NCBI GenBank assembly: GCA_030278955.1
Contig: JAOANR010000003.1
Location: 30,023,227-30,087,226, forward strand
DNA: 64,000 bases
Direction of reading: 5' to 3'
From: Hygrophila difformis
Taxonomy: Eukaryota > Streptophyta > Magnoliopsida > Lamiales > Acanthaceae
Part shown: piece after piece, positions 24,718 to 36,848 of the stretch
Position numbering within the stretch: the first letter of the stretch is position 1
Layout of the letters: the number at the start of each line of letters is the position of its first letter
Notes under the pieces: model-generated
The model's input: only the letters and a program-made list of their open reading frames with translations
The model's database searches: none
What the model was told of the DNA's origin: nothing
Position numbers and translations under genes: made by a program

Positions 24718-25257
24718 GTTCGAATTAATTCGAATTGCTTGGAACATACCACATAAGACATTTTGCCTTGGAAATTTTCACATTCGGATTAGTTAATTCG
24801 AATTATGCAGGCAATTCGAATTAATTCGAATTGCCATGCAAATTCGAATTGGCACCCAAGGCAGAATCTTCGGATATTTTAGTAGGCCAAGTGTTGCAAT
24901 TCGAATTATAAGGCAATTCGAATTAATTCGAATTGCCTGACTAATTCGAATTGGCACACAAAAGGCATTCTCTTATGCAAGTGAGCAATTCGAATTGTGG
25001 GGAAGTTCGAATTAATTCGAACCACACCAATAATTCGAATTAGCCCACAAAAGCATTTCCGTGTGAAGTCACTCCCCTTCACCAAGTTCGAATTATGAGT
25101 CAATTCGAATTAATTCGAATTGATTCACAATTCGAACTTGTGCATATATTTTTTGTCTTTCAAGCCAATTCGAATTAATTCGAATTGGCCTGAATAACTC
25201 GCATCCCACACAGAATACACCAATCGAATTAAATCGAATTGGTGTGGATAATTCGAA
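24718..25257. repeat. Palindrome array, TTCGAA type (array 1)
   Basis: About seven clusters built on AATTCGAATTAATTCGAATT or variants, with extra AATTCGAAT copies on each side. The bases flanking the 20-bp core are also inverted repeats and differ between units (AGGC/GCCT, GCC/GGC). It ends about 20 bp before a TATA-like box and 160 bp before the start codon of the F-box-like gene. Confidence 0.85.
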
Positions 25258-25275
25258 CCCCCTTTTTTCAAACTC

Positions 25276-25285
25276 TTTAAATACC
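25276..25285 (+). promoter_or_regulatory. TATA-like box of the F-box-like gene
   Basis: TTTAAATACC, 132 bp before the ATG at 25418 and about 20 bp after palindrome array 1. A pyrimidine-rich leader follows, typical of a plant 5' UTR. Confidence 0.5.
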
Positions 25286-25417
25286 CTTGTTTCCCCCACT
25301 TCCATCACTTTCACTTTTCACATTTCCAAAACCCCCGTGTTTTCTCTCTCGCGAACCCTTCTCCTTCGCGAAACCAGTCACTCATCTTAACCTTTCCTCC
25401 GTTCGAACTCATCGGAA

Positions 25418-27504
25418 ATGGCGTCTTCTTCGTCTAATCCAAGTGGGAGCAGGGGGTAAGTGTTTCTTTTCCATTTTCGCACTCGGTTTTCGCAGTTTCT
25501 AGTTTTGTCTCTTCGTATTCCTTGCGAAATCGGGGTTGGGGGAGGGAATGTGTTTCGTTTTTCATGATGGGGATGGTCGGAATGTGCCCGGAATGTGTTA
25601 GGTAGTTCGGGAATAAGGGTAGAACCACTAGGGCAGAACCTAGATTTTTAGGGCTTTTTGTGAAATTGCCATTGATGGGGTACGAATGTTTCTGTGAAGG
25701 GAAATTCTTTTATTTTGAAAATGAGGGTTGCAAAACCCCCAAGAATCTGGGTTTGTTTGTTCTCATGTAGTATTTCGATGTCTTAGCCTTATTTTGTGTT
25801 ATTATGTGGATATAGGGTAACACTGTGATTTTATTTCTTAGTCGCTCTATTGCTTTGTTCAGAAGATGTTTGATTATGATGACTGAAAATGCATATTGAT
25901 GATAGCTACAAAATTTATGTTTTTAAAGCATGAGTTTTGTCGGTAACATTAGTACATTACAGTAGTATAGATGGACCAATTTTGTCTGTTTGTTTTGGTG
26001 CTTGCATGTATGCTATTATCTGAGTAAATTGGTAATAAATGCTTTTGTTGGGCACATGCTTCCCACACTTTACAAACTCAACTCGAGAAGTTGATGTTTG
26101 CACATCCGGGACACATGGTACAGACGAAACCATGCCAAATTTTTTCCAACATTTTTGGCATGGCATTTATGTATAAAAAGACAAATTTTCCAACATCTTT
26201 GTCAACTTGGAACAAGTGGGAAATACTTGTAAGGAATGTTTTGTTTTATTCCTTAAAAACCCACTTTCCAAAATAAAATCCAAATGGGGGACCACTCACA
26301 CCCCCAATTTCATTAAATAAACAAGTAAACACCTTTTCATAAAAATCCAAAAATCACCTTTTGTATGCATGCATGTCTACTTTTATTTTTATTTCTTTTT
26401 TTTGGTCATGGTCCATTGTTACATACTAGTAATTGCATAATTTATCGCTTGCATTCGATTTTCATCATTAATCTCTCATCTCCCCTATCTCACATGATTT
26501 AAATCACTTTTTAAGTGATAAAAACCAAAAATTCTTTCGTAGGCTCAACAACCTACGAAATTTTCTCTTTTTGGTCCTTTGACCACCCCAAAAAACATCT
26601 TAGACTATTTATAGTCTAAGAAAAATTTTAAGGATCCAAGATACTTATATCTCTCTTGCTTTCCTCGTTTTTGCTTAAATAAGAGTAGATTTGATAATCT
26701 GACCCCTTGGACTTTCATAGTGTACCTCAAGTGAGACAGGTGTTAGAAAGTGAACTGTACTTTGAAGTGGCTGAAGGTATGAGGCTGAGGGTCTCAGACC
26801 TAATCATCTCTCCATGTCTTTTCAGAGACATCATTCCCCTAGCCCAAAACGAAGATCACGAGGAAGAAACCCAACTACTGGATCTGCCAGTAGAGCTCCT
26901 AGGAGAAATCCTCTCCTGCATCGGAGAGGATTGCATCAAGAAAGTGTGGAGGGTCAGAGAAGTGTGCACCAAGCTCAGGGATGCAGCTGATCTTCCCATT
27001 GTCTACAGAAGGTGTGAACTGGAGACCACCATCGTCAAGATGTGGGAACAGAGGATGGAACTGCAAAAGGAAGCACTCATGGTCAAATGCGAAGAAGCTG
27101 GCAACTACAACCTGAAACTCATCCCAGCCCTGCAGGCATTCGGAGCAGGAAACGAGACTCTGGCGTGTGAGCTACTAAAGGAAGGGATTGAGGACAACCA
27201 CAAGGCCTCAATCTTTGTCAGGGGATACATGCTACTTAGCAAGCTGGACAATGAACAGGTCCAGCAGGGAGTGTCAATGATCGACAGGATCATAACCAGC
27301 AGGTTCGTCATGCAATACGTTGGGACTAACGTTTTCGCATGGTTGGCTGATAGCCTGGAGACACCCGACCTGTTTGGAAATCAAGGACCAAGGGTCTACT
27401 GCACCAGGGTGATGGAGGAAGATGAGGATGACATGGTAGATTTCTGCGTACCCTGCAGCTTGACGAACTATGTCCATTGGACCAGAATCTTCTTCCATGG
27501 ATAA
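25418..27504 (+). CDS. F-box-like protein gene with one predicted intron, inside the Athila element
   Basis: Predicted model: exon 1 25418-25455 (MASSSSNPSGSRG start), intron 25456-26720 (donor GGGTAAGTG, acceptor TTTCATAG), exon 2 26721-27504, 273 aa. The phase-2 junction keeps the frame open. Exon 2 alone has no early ATG, which supports the upstream exon. The F-box lies at about residues 65-110 (LLDLPVELLGEILSCIG). A following segment (about 140-200: AFGAGNETLACELLKEG, IFVRGYMLL) resembles the Sel1/TPR-like part of plant F-box proteins of the At2g35280/At1g67623 type. Such proteins would act as substrate receptors in SCF ubiquitin ligases. The gene lies between Athila pol and the 3' LTR, same strand, where env-like ORFs usually occur. 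It has no membrane segment, so it is not an envelope. Family call is from memory of motifs; splicing is inferred. Confidence 0.65.
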
Positions 27505-29243
27505 AAGGGGGAGGATGTTGAAGATGGACTGAATCTGTATAGATTCACTTTTGACTGAACTGACTGGGACTATGTTTGGGGTAATCTTTTGACTGATCTG
27601 TGATGCTAACCTATTCAAGTGTACAGCTTTGTCTGTATTGACGTCTAGAGGTGATTAAGGTCGTATACTGTATAACGAACCTTGAATTTGTTTGTTTTGA
27701 TGATAGTACGACGTATTTTGGTAGTCGTACAATTACTGCTTTCCACAAGAGAATTTCGTCTTGAGTTCTCTAATATTTGAAAAAAAAAAAAAAAAAGATG
27801 TGTGGCAGTCCAAGATGAATAAGTGACTGTCACGCCAAAAACAAGCTGTGACATGCTTGCATGCTCACAGTGTCTTTTTACTGCTTTCAATTAAACAAAC
27901 CGGCATAAAACAAGCATAAAACTGTCACCTAAATTCACATGTTGAATTTAGGCTGATGATGAAATTTTCAGACTATTACATTGGGATAAAACAATTAAAA
28001 ATATGCATGACATAAATTCTTGAAGTTTTGAGCTATAAAAATCCAATGATATGATCGCTTGAAAGACTAACAAATATTCATGTTGAGACTTTGATTGAAT
28101 AAGTTATAAGAATTTTTCAAAAGCTACATTTGAGAATGAATGTATGACATGATCAAACCGTCCCTTGTGAGATCTGAGCCGAGTCATTTTTACTCAATAC
28201 TTCTTTGATTGTGTGAATCAATTCGATTAAAAGGCACTAGAACTTGCAATTGGGACCGATTCAAGACCATGCCATATTCCCGAAATTGAGCATATGATCG
28301 AGGCACTTAGAAAACCCAAAAATTTTGGCTTTCGTTTGAATTCCAAACCCAAAAACAATCTCCCTTTAGGATTAACCAACTTGAGCCTTTAAGCCTAATT
28401 TTTCTTTGAAACCACTATATTATTCCTAGCCTTACAAAAAGACCAAGAAAATCAAACCCAAGTGTACATGAGCCATCCCATCAAGGCATTGTGATTTTTT
28501 ATCATCAAATATGTATCAATCGGTATACTATAAACCGATTCAAAAAAAAAAAAAAATCGTTGAGATCCATTCAACAAGAATAAATTGCAAATGACAAAGC
28601 AAATTAGACAAAGTCTAATGTCATGCAATAGAAAAAGAAAGAAAAACAAAAGAAAGAAATGCTTATGATCATAAATTCTGCAACATGCCAAGCTATGGTG
28701 GAATGGTGTCATGTCACTTTTTAGCCCAATAATTCCTTTTCCTACCAAATGTTACAACCGTATGCCCCGTTATAACCTTGAATAAGACCTCGGGATCTCG
28801 ATTTGAAGAAATGAGCCGGTGGCGAGTTGGTCCAGTTGCAAGCTTATGGGAGAATTTAATTGAAATTGATTTTGAGCGTTGATGATAAAAGCCAATCTTG
28901 AGAGTGAGTGAACTTTCCGATTCTACTATATGTGAGGCTCTGTTTCTATTAATCAATGATCATGTCATGCTTGAATTCAAGAAGTAAGCCAATGAATTCT
29001 TCTAAACACCTATTCAAGAAGAATTAACAATAATGATTGGTTTGTATGTTCACTCAAGTGAGAAGTATCATTCCATTAAACACTGCAACTAAGAGAATTT
29101 AATACTTGTAATTTTGATTGTCTTATCCCAATATAAAAAGAATGAAATTCCGAGGCCACGCAAATGGATTGAATATGCAGAGTCCAAGCTCCTAGGAGCA
29201 CTGACTCTGACTGCTCGGGGACGATCAGTATTAAATGTGAGGA
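27505..29243 (+). other. F-box gene 3' flank and Athila pre-LTR region
   Basis: Begins with a purine tract AAAAGGGGGAGGATG right after the stop, followed by TGTTGAAG. A poly(A) run of about 17 lies at 27780-27796. 28340-28470 resembles untranslated sequence between pol and 3' LTR of Athila-type elements. Ends in a segment with CTCGGGGACGATCAG and AAATGTGAGGATG at the proposed 3' LTR start. No ORF worth naming. Confidence 0.5.
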
Positions 29244-29588
29244 TGTTGATAATGGCCAAAATTGTCCATTATTTCCAATCCATTTCCGTGTCTGAGACGG
29301 ACATTTTGATCGTGATTCCATCTTATTTCAATAAGAAAGCAGTTGAATTTGACAGATTAATGCGAGTTTGTAAAAACATCGAGCCGGTAACAAAAAGACA
29401 CAAAATATGCAATTTTAATTGTATTTGTGTTAGAAAAATCCAAAAACATGAAAAAAGGAAAAAGAAAAGAAAAAGGAATGAAAAGATGGGCAAAAGAATA
29501 AAAGAGCCCACAAAAATCCAAAAGATGGGAAAAAGATTGAAAAAGATTGAAAATCCCACAACTGAAATTTGGTTAAGTGTTGAAGCAT

Positions 29589-30008
29589 AATTCGAATTGT
29601 GTGCAATTCGAATTAATTCGAATTGCACAACAATTCGAATTGCTGAAGGGAACAAGAAACGGTTAAGTGTTGGAAAGGGAAGCAGAAGAGCTAATTCGAA
29701 TTATTATGGCCAATTCGAGTTAATTCGAATTGACTTGAACAATTCGAATTAGGGAATGAAGAAGAGAAGAAACCCAAAGGCAAGAAGGAGTGCAATTCGA
29801 ATTGTCTAGTTCGAATTAATTCGAATTAGTGCAAACAATTCGAATTGCCACAAATGCAAGGAGGCAAAGCAAAAACCCTCAACCAGTTCGAAAAAACCAA
29901 TTCGAATTCTTCACAATAATTCGAATTGGTAATTGAAGACCACAACCCCAACTCAAGGAAAAGATCCCACAGTTCGAATTAATTCGAATTGATTGAATTA
30001 ATTCGAAC
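29589..30008. repeat. Palindrome array, TTCGAA type (array 2)
   Basis: About 17 TTCGAA cores in 420 bp, grouped in five clusters. The 30 bases at 29599-29628 form a perfect palindrome (arms TGTGCAATTCGAATT), and the outer copies extend it to about 53 bp with one base slipped. It ends about 60 bp before the LTR TATA box. Confidence 0.88.
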
Positions 30009-30071
30009 TTCACTCATTGAAGCTGTGGAGCATGAGCACAACATTGGTGGGCCTAGGGTTTCGAAGTTGTC

Positions 30072-30078
30072 TATAAAA
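30072..30078 (+). promoter_or_regulatory. TATA box of the Athila 3' LTR
   Basis: TATAAAA, followed by CTGACCTCTCTCAACACAAG, a likely transcript start region. Confidence 0.6.
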
Positions 30079-30956
30079 GCTGACCTCTCTCAACACAAGA
30101 GACATCATCAGATCAAGAATTTTGGCCAAAAAGCAGCTTGGGACAAAAAGAACAGCAGGAGGTTCCACACCCCTTAAGGGTTAGGTAGGTAGTTTAGTTT
30201 AGTTTAGTTTATTTTTCTTGCAAGTAGTGTAATCTTTACATGCTTTGATCTTAGTTTAGTGTAGAAGCAGTTTGTGTAACCCTTAGAGTAGCCATTTTCC
30301 ATATTTTTACATGCTTTCTAGTTAGAATAAACCCTACCTTCAAGCTAATGATGGTTTTGGGTTCTTTATTTTGCTTTCAAAGTGTCAATACAAGGAAAAT
30401 TTCCAGAAATGGTTTTATTCATGTGTTTTGGCACTCTTTAATGCTTTCCCTAGAAATAAATGCTTAGTGTGTTTGTTTGTTTCAACTAGGTTACATTTAT
30501 TATGTCCTAGTTGACATTCAAACTTAATAAATGCATGTTTGTTGGGTTTTTGGCTTGATTTTGTGCCTTAGAGCTTCAAATAAGTGTTCTTAGGTCTTAG
30601 ATGTTTTTAAGGTTTGTTAAAATTTATATTTAGGTTTTATTCTTCCTGCCCTAATCGTATTTTCATGCTACCTTAGATAACTTGAGTGTTCTTAGTTTAT
30701 TCATGCAGTTCTTAGATAACTAGATGTTTTAGGCTCTTTGATCTTTGATCCCTTGTTTGTAGCAATAGGTTTTGAATTTTGCAAATACCCACTAGACATG
30801 TGTTTGTTTATTTCTTGAAAATCTCACTAGGGTGGTTGTGAAATGACATTGATGTGAGATGAGGGATTTAGTAAATCTAAACCCATCATTACAGTACAGT
30901 GTTCACCTAACCCATACTTGTGAGAACAAAAAAATTGTTGTTGTTTGAAACTGTGT

Positions 30957-31432
30957 AATTCGAATTGAGGCAATTCGAATTATCTCGAATTGCCTAAGAA
31001 ATTCGAATTGCACACCCAAAAATCTCTTCATGTGGTTTCCAACCAATTCGAATTATCCAGTTCGAATTAATTCGAATTGCTCAACAATTCGAATTGGCTT
31101 GAAAACCACATTGTATCCATTGCCATCCTATTATGCCTTAGTTTATTTTCTATCCCCAACCAATTCGAATTGCCTAATTCGAATTAATTCGAATTGCTGG
31201 ACAATTCGAATTCACCCTCTCCTTGAGGTAAATGCCTTAGTCAATTTGAGCAAGAAAAGGACTTCGCCAATTCGAGTTGTCCAATTCGAATTAATTCGAA
31301 TTGGTCAATAATTCGAATTAGATGATGCTCCAATTTCTAGCAATAATCAATTGGGTAAAGTACTACTTCATCCTTCATGCATTCTCAATTCGAATTATCC
31401 CAACAATTCGAATTATCCCAATAATTCGAATT
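30957..31432. repeat. Palindrome array, TTCGAA type (array 3)
   Basis: Five clusters of AATTCGAAT flanking cores similar to those of arrays 1 and 2, inside the proposed 3' LTR. No TATA box is evident just downstream. Confidence 0.85.
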
Positions 31433-34170
31433 GAACTATCCTTTTATTTTGAAAATTCCAAAAACTTTTTCTTTCATGATTTGTGTAAGTTGCATGGGTG
31501 TATTGGGCCTCGGCCCAATTCATCTGATTTCTAGCCATTACACATTTCAACCCATTAGTGTCCACTTATTGTGTGCTTAACACCCACACAATACCAAAAA
31601 TATTTTCTTACTTTTATGTTTTTCTCTTTCATTGTGTGTATGAACGGATAATGAGAAACGCACAGATTAATGTTGGTGAAAGGTCCCTTCACAGGGATAT
31701 CGACTAACCCGTCTTCTGTGTGTCAATCATTATCTGTTATTTTGTATGATCTGGTTAGTGGTTGGTGGAAGCTTCGGCGAGCGTTCTCTTCACTAAGAGT
31801 TTCGATTAGTCACTCAGCCAATTCCTAATCAGATACAGTTTTAATTTTCCTTTTCTTAATTTCTCAACCTGAATTCAAGTTGCAATAGTATCAACTGATG
31901 TCGACCAACATCAGTTGAGAAATATTACAGCAAGAAATATGTGGGTTTTTCTTCCACTCACAGACAAAAGAAAACTAAATGACGGCGGTCACCGTTGTTT
32001 GGAATTCTTTCTGTCTAAAATCAATCATCTTGGATAATTGGGAACCGGACAGCAGATGTTTGCAGTCCGGAAAACCCCAACTATCTCTGGCACTCTTTTT
32101 AGCCGATCTCTTCTCATCTCAGGCTAATCCATCTTGTGTATCGCATTCTGTCTAACCCCACCATATATTTTGGGGTGTCTTATTTTCCTTTTCATATACT
32201 TGTATGCATGATAATATTATGTAGATGTTATGGTCTTATTGCTATTTTGGGGATCCTTCCCCTTGGACACAGGAGTCTTGATGTAAATCAGATGCTGCAT
32301 AATAAATTTCCAACAAAAATTCCTTTATAAAATCCGGATCTGAGTAAGGGATAAATTCAACAGTTATGACTAATTCACATTCTACTGGGGGTTGATTTTG
32401 AGAGCTTAGAAGCAGAGTCAGCGATGAGGTCTCATCTAGACTGAAAGGATCTGTGTTTTAATTGAGAGTTTAGTACCTGTCTAGGGAATGATTTTCAAAT
32501 ATTCATTTGCTTCTCAAAATTGCTGTGTGTTGGAAATCTGATATTAGATATCGCATTAAGTCAATGTCCACTTGGGTGTAGATGAGATGTGATAAATAAT
32601 ACTAGAGGAACAACATATAGGCCTTGGTGAATTTATAAGGTAAGGTCGAGTATTCCTCCGACTACTATCTTCTTCTGCCAAAGTCTAGAATTGAGTCTTG
32701 AGTGAGTACATCCGGAACAGGTTCATTTATGGATCTGTTTCATTTAGTTTGTATCTCATAACTACCCAGATGTTGTAAGCCCTGTGGCTTATTGATATCT
32801 CGGGGGTTCTTGATCTGCATCTGGTCACCAAGACCAGGGACTCTTTTATACTAACGGAAAGAGACGTTTTTAACGATTCCGAGTGATAGATTTAAATGCT
32901 TTCTTTACAGCTTTCTTACTGCTTCCCTTTAAATGCTTTCATAGAGGTCACTCGGAAGAATTAGGGGCTGTCCATCTGTTAAAAGGTTTGAGAGTTATGG
33001 AATGGTTTGGGGCGTGATTTGAAACTTTGGGTGTGACATGGAGGAATGATAGGAGTACTTGGCATGTCAACTAATGATATGTTAGGTGTTGCTTATCCAC
33101 CACAGATGAATGATACGCCTTAGCATGGCCATGTGAGGGCAGTTGTGAGTCTGTGGTATCTTAGAAATTGTTGTCTTAAGAGCATGTAAATTCTTACCGT
33201 AAGTACCTGTCTGTTAAAGGGAACATGGTGTAGAAAGCATGAGAGTTAGCTAACTAGAGGATTATCCCAAGCTAAGATCTGTGTATAAAAATGGAAGTTT
33301 AATTGTGTTTCATCTGAATCTTGTCCAATCCTTATTATTTCCTCCCTGTCCCTTCTGTCATATTTTAAATCTGCTTTCTAGATAGTGTAGCATAATTTTA
33401 TATCGCTTTCGTAGAGTAAATTTAATTGCTTTCCTCGATCTAGTTTACCATGCTTTGTAGAATAACTTTTACTGTTTTCATGATCTAGTTTAATTTATGT
33501 CAAGTAGTTGTTAGAAACCCTTGCAAAACTTGAAACGAGTAACCGAGTGGAAAATCTTAGTAAACGACGTGGGCCCTGCTTCCATCGCACATCCTCCAGT
33601 GAACGATCCGGTACTTACTATAAATTACTGCAATTTTTGACTCCGTGCGCTTTCGGGAGCACAGTTTCGTGACACGAGTAAATAAAAAGACAACATTTTA
33701 GAAAATACTCATGTAGTGGGAAGATGTTCAAAAGTTTCATGGCAGGTATCTTCTTAACATGAAATTAAGAGAAGCATCATGGTGCAGATACCAGGGACTT
33801 TCAGGGTGACAGATTGAAGATCAATCCCGGTTGCACCGTGATATTTGTCAAAAGTTTCATGGCGGGAAGGACCACAGCGCCGTTTGAAATCAAAAGCACC
33901 CCACATGAGTAATAAAAAGGGGAATCATAACATATCCTTAAACCCCCTCCCTACATCATAACTCCTTTCATTTAATAAATCCGCACCTGATATTTCAGAA
34001 AATTACTCGTGTTAATGAAACTCGTCAAAAGTTTCATGGCGCCGTTGCCGGGGAAATGCAGACAGTTGTAATAAATAATACTTTATTAAGTATTGAACAA
34101 TGGTGTCTGGTAAGATTGAATTATTTACCCCGGCTGCACCATGAAGCTCGAAGCGGGTGCAAAAGTTTCA

Positions 34171-34513
34171 GTTCAAATGCTTGGCCTATAAAATTTTATA
34201 ATAAATACCCTTCTTACCATGTCTTCTTGCTAGTTCTCCCTTTTAATAAGTCATCTTTAATTGATATTCATTATTTTCGAATGACAATAATTTTAACGAA
34301 GAATTTCCTTGCTTGGTGGGTTATCACCTTGATAAATTACATTTTCCACTAAGATTTATCCACCATATTTTGGTAATTATGAATCTTATATTTTATTGGG
34401 TATGCAATTTTTCGTCCTCGATTATAAACTTCGTCCTTGGCGATCCATAATATTTAATCCATCGTATTATATCCCTTGTATATTTTTATTTTTGTTGTTG
34501 TTGTCGTCAATAC

Positions 34514-34591
<78 letters not shown>

Positions 34592-35372
34592 TGAAGGAGA
34601 ATCCATTTACATAGCATATTTGGGAAAATAATTTCTAACGATACCATAGAGCCTTAGTTAGCATATTATTTTCATCAAGGATTGGGTTCCAAGTCCTTAA
34701 ACCTAAAGGAATAGACTTTAATGACTTAAATTGATCCTTTAAGTGGTCATTGAGGCAAATTGCTCCCTCAAGAATATTCTTGATAAATATTCAATTTCCC
34801 TTGCCAATTTGGCATATGAATTTAGGGGGAATTCGTAAATATTTTATAGAACTCGTGGTGAGTTTAAAATTTCTTTGGTGCCCTTACATGACACGCGCGT
34901 CTTATCTTTAAGACCATATAAAATTTAGGAAAAACTTATTCTTGGTTATCCGTGTGATTATCATAGCTATCATATAAATCATGTTCTTACAATCCTAAGG
35001 CATAACCTTAATTTAGTCTATAATTACCCCGAAGGCAAAGCATAATAGTAGAAGTTCAGTCATATATCCGAAACTGAAAATGGCTCAAGGCCGGTTCGAT
35101 ACAACGCCGTGATTTGGTAGATCTACTGTTGGGGTAAACGTCCCCGAGATCTTACCGATGATAAAAGTAAAACTAAGTGCAAAATACCATCATCTACTGT
35201 AGGCATCGTCTACATAATAGGTCCTAAATAAAGCGACTAGGTTCTGGGAACTAGATACTAAGGGAAAATAGATAAAGGCGATCGTGGAATCAATCCTCAG
35301 CTACGAGGTAGAACGGCTCCACACGCTGGGGCTCCCCAGCTTCAGCTGCAATGGTGGCCACGGGCGCGTTCC
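34171..35372 (-). other. Noncoding remnant with (TTA)n, probably LTR-element interior
   Basis: Begins exactly where the Athila 3' LTR ends. No gag or pol motif is seen in any frame. A phrase TTTTTCGTCCTCGATTA at about 34408 recalls the pre-PPT2 segment of Tekay-like elements. The Athila element may have inserted into the element whose 5' LTR is at 36200-40065. Confidence 0.4.
34513..34589. repeat. (ATT)n microsatellite
   Basis: About 77 bp of uninterrupted ATT repeat. Confidence 0.97.
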
Positions 35373-35729
35373 TCATGTCGCGGTAACGGTAGGTACGGGC
35401 CAACCCGGGAACCCGACGACGGGCCCCCACTCATCCTCCAGGTGGTGAAGCTCCGTAAAGAGTGAGATGGTGTGTGTCTCCAGCGCAGCGATCCTCTGTC
35501 GTTGTCTCGCAATCTCTCCATCCTGTCGCTGAGCGACAGGCTTGATGCAGTCCTGCATCTGCACTCTCAGGCGAAACTCGGTCTCCGCCTGAGCTTCCAC
35601 CTCTTTCAGCCTTGCCCTCAATTGGGCTTTCTTGGACTCAAGGCCGTGGACTTCGCGCTCGAGCCTGGCCACGTCCCTAGTCAAGTGGGCCACGGTGTCA
35701 CTAAGTGCCAAAAGTGTCGGGTCCAACAT
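35373..35729 (-). CDS. Leader-encoded coiled-coil protein of a second LTR element
   Basis: 118 codons on the minus strand from ATG at 35729. The start codon is about 456 nt downstream of the primer site (36185-36196), almost the same spacing as the ORF at 11721-12047 (about 440 nt). The protein (MLDPTLLALSDTVAHLT...) has heptad-like leucines and charged residues over about residues 8-90 (LEREVHGLESKKAQLRARL, IARQRQRIAALET), with a Pro/Gly/Trp-rich tail. It shares architecture, not obvious sequence, with the other leader ORF, and has an HHLEDEW segment before the tail. No catalytic motif is seen. GC content is much higher than its AT-rich surroundings, which argues that the reading frame has been kept by selection or copied recently. 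No gag follows within the visible 1.2 kb. Confidence 0.6.
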   Translation of the reverse strand: MLDPTLLALSDTVAHLTRDVARLEREVHGLESKKAQLRARLKEVEAQAETEFRLRVQMQDCIKPVAQRQDGEIARQRQRIAALETHTISLFTELHHLEDEWGPVVGFPGWPVPTVTAT

Positions 35730-36184
35730 CTGGGAAAAATCCTAGTCAGAATATCTTATAACAACCAAAATTCTGCTCGTGCCTATATGCATAATGTGTG
35801 TGTTCCCATCCCCAAATATAACTTTATAACTTTTAAAACACTTGGCATAGTCTTTTCAAAAATTATTTTAGTGCAAAAATTGCAATAATTTAAATGCACT
35901 ACTTCCTTGGGAAAAATGCTTCAAAAATAATTTCTTCGTGCACAAATTTTAAAAATTTTAAATGCACTACTAGCATAGCAATCATGCTTTAAAAATAATC
36001 CCTAATGTGCAAAAATTTAAGTAATTTAAATGCACATTTTTCCATCGCAAAAATACTTCCAATGCTTTTAGTGTAAAAATTTAATAATTTTGAATACACT
36101 ACTTGCATAGCCATAGAACTTTCAAAATAATTTTTGGTGCATAAATTTTAAATAATTTAAATGCACAAATTCCAAGAGCAAAAT

Positions 36185-36196
36185 GCTCTGATACCA
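36185..36196 (-). other. Primer binding site, tRNA-Met type
   Basis: Sense TGGTATCAGAGC, three bases inside the LTR edge at 36200. Confidence 0.9.
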
Positions 36197-36848
36197 AACT
36201 GTAACACCCCCATTTTCCCTAAGGATGCAGCGGAAGAAAAGTGCACAAAACAATGGGTGGGGTGCTACCGCCACGTATCCCGGACCGCCCGAAATACGCT
36301 AAGGCTAAAAATAATGGGTGCAGAACATCAGAGTTTAATGCATATGCTAACCACTTCCCGGGCAAGTTAGCATATACTCTGCACAAAAGCCTATAATACT
36401 GTAAAAGTGTAAGAATAAGCTTAACAAAAATGGTTGGACTGTACAACCAAAACAGAGGAACGCATTCCTCAAATGAGCTCACGATAGAAATGGAATAAAT
36501 CCATGAAAGTTTATTTTAAAAGAGGTTGTACCTCGCATGTCAAAAATATTATATAAAGGGGTTGTCAAACTCTCATTTCAAAAATAATACTGTTAAACGC
36601 AAAATGCATTATTCAAAAACAGTAGGGCACTATGTTTGCATAAACGGGATAAAATCCAAATATTTATTTATGCTCGATACAAAATTTCCAAGGCTTCATA
36701 AAAATTGTCTTTGCCTTATAAAAATTTATCTATGCCAAGAAATAAGTTCTATCCCCAAAGGGGATTTTAAAAGTATTCATACTTATAAATGTTACCCCGT
36801 ACCGTGCCCGTGCAAAATATGCTCTAACGAACCTTGCAGATCTGAAAC

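Larger units (their letters stand above)
29244..34170 (+). mobile_element. Athila-like 3' LTR (start uncertain)
   Basis: The right end is firm: 33033-34170 repeats 16991-18128 and ends AAAAGTTTCA. The left end is proposed at TGTTGATAATGG (29244) because a purine-rich AAATGTGAGGA precedes it and a TATA box with leader follows at 30072. This makes a long LTR (4.9 kb), so it may contain nested sequence, for example between 31600 and 33030. Because the 5' LTR start is in the gap, the boundary cannot be confirmed here. Confidence 0.55.

Noticed and set aside
25418..27504. Athila envelope-like protein
   Set aside because: Position fits, but the protein has no signal peptide or transmembrane segment and has an F-box motif.
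29589..30008. Canonical heat-shock elements
   Set aside because: TTC and GAA are adjacent or 4 bp apart, not in the nGAAnnTTCn spacing of heat-shock elements.
34396..34614. Leucine-rich membrane peptide
   Set aside because: The leucines come from translating the (TTA)n microsatellite.
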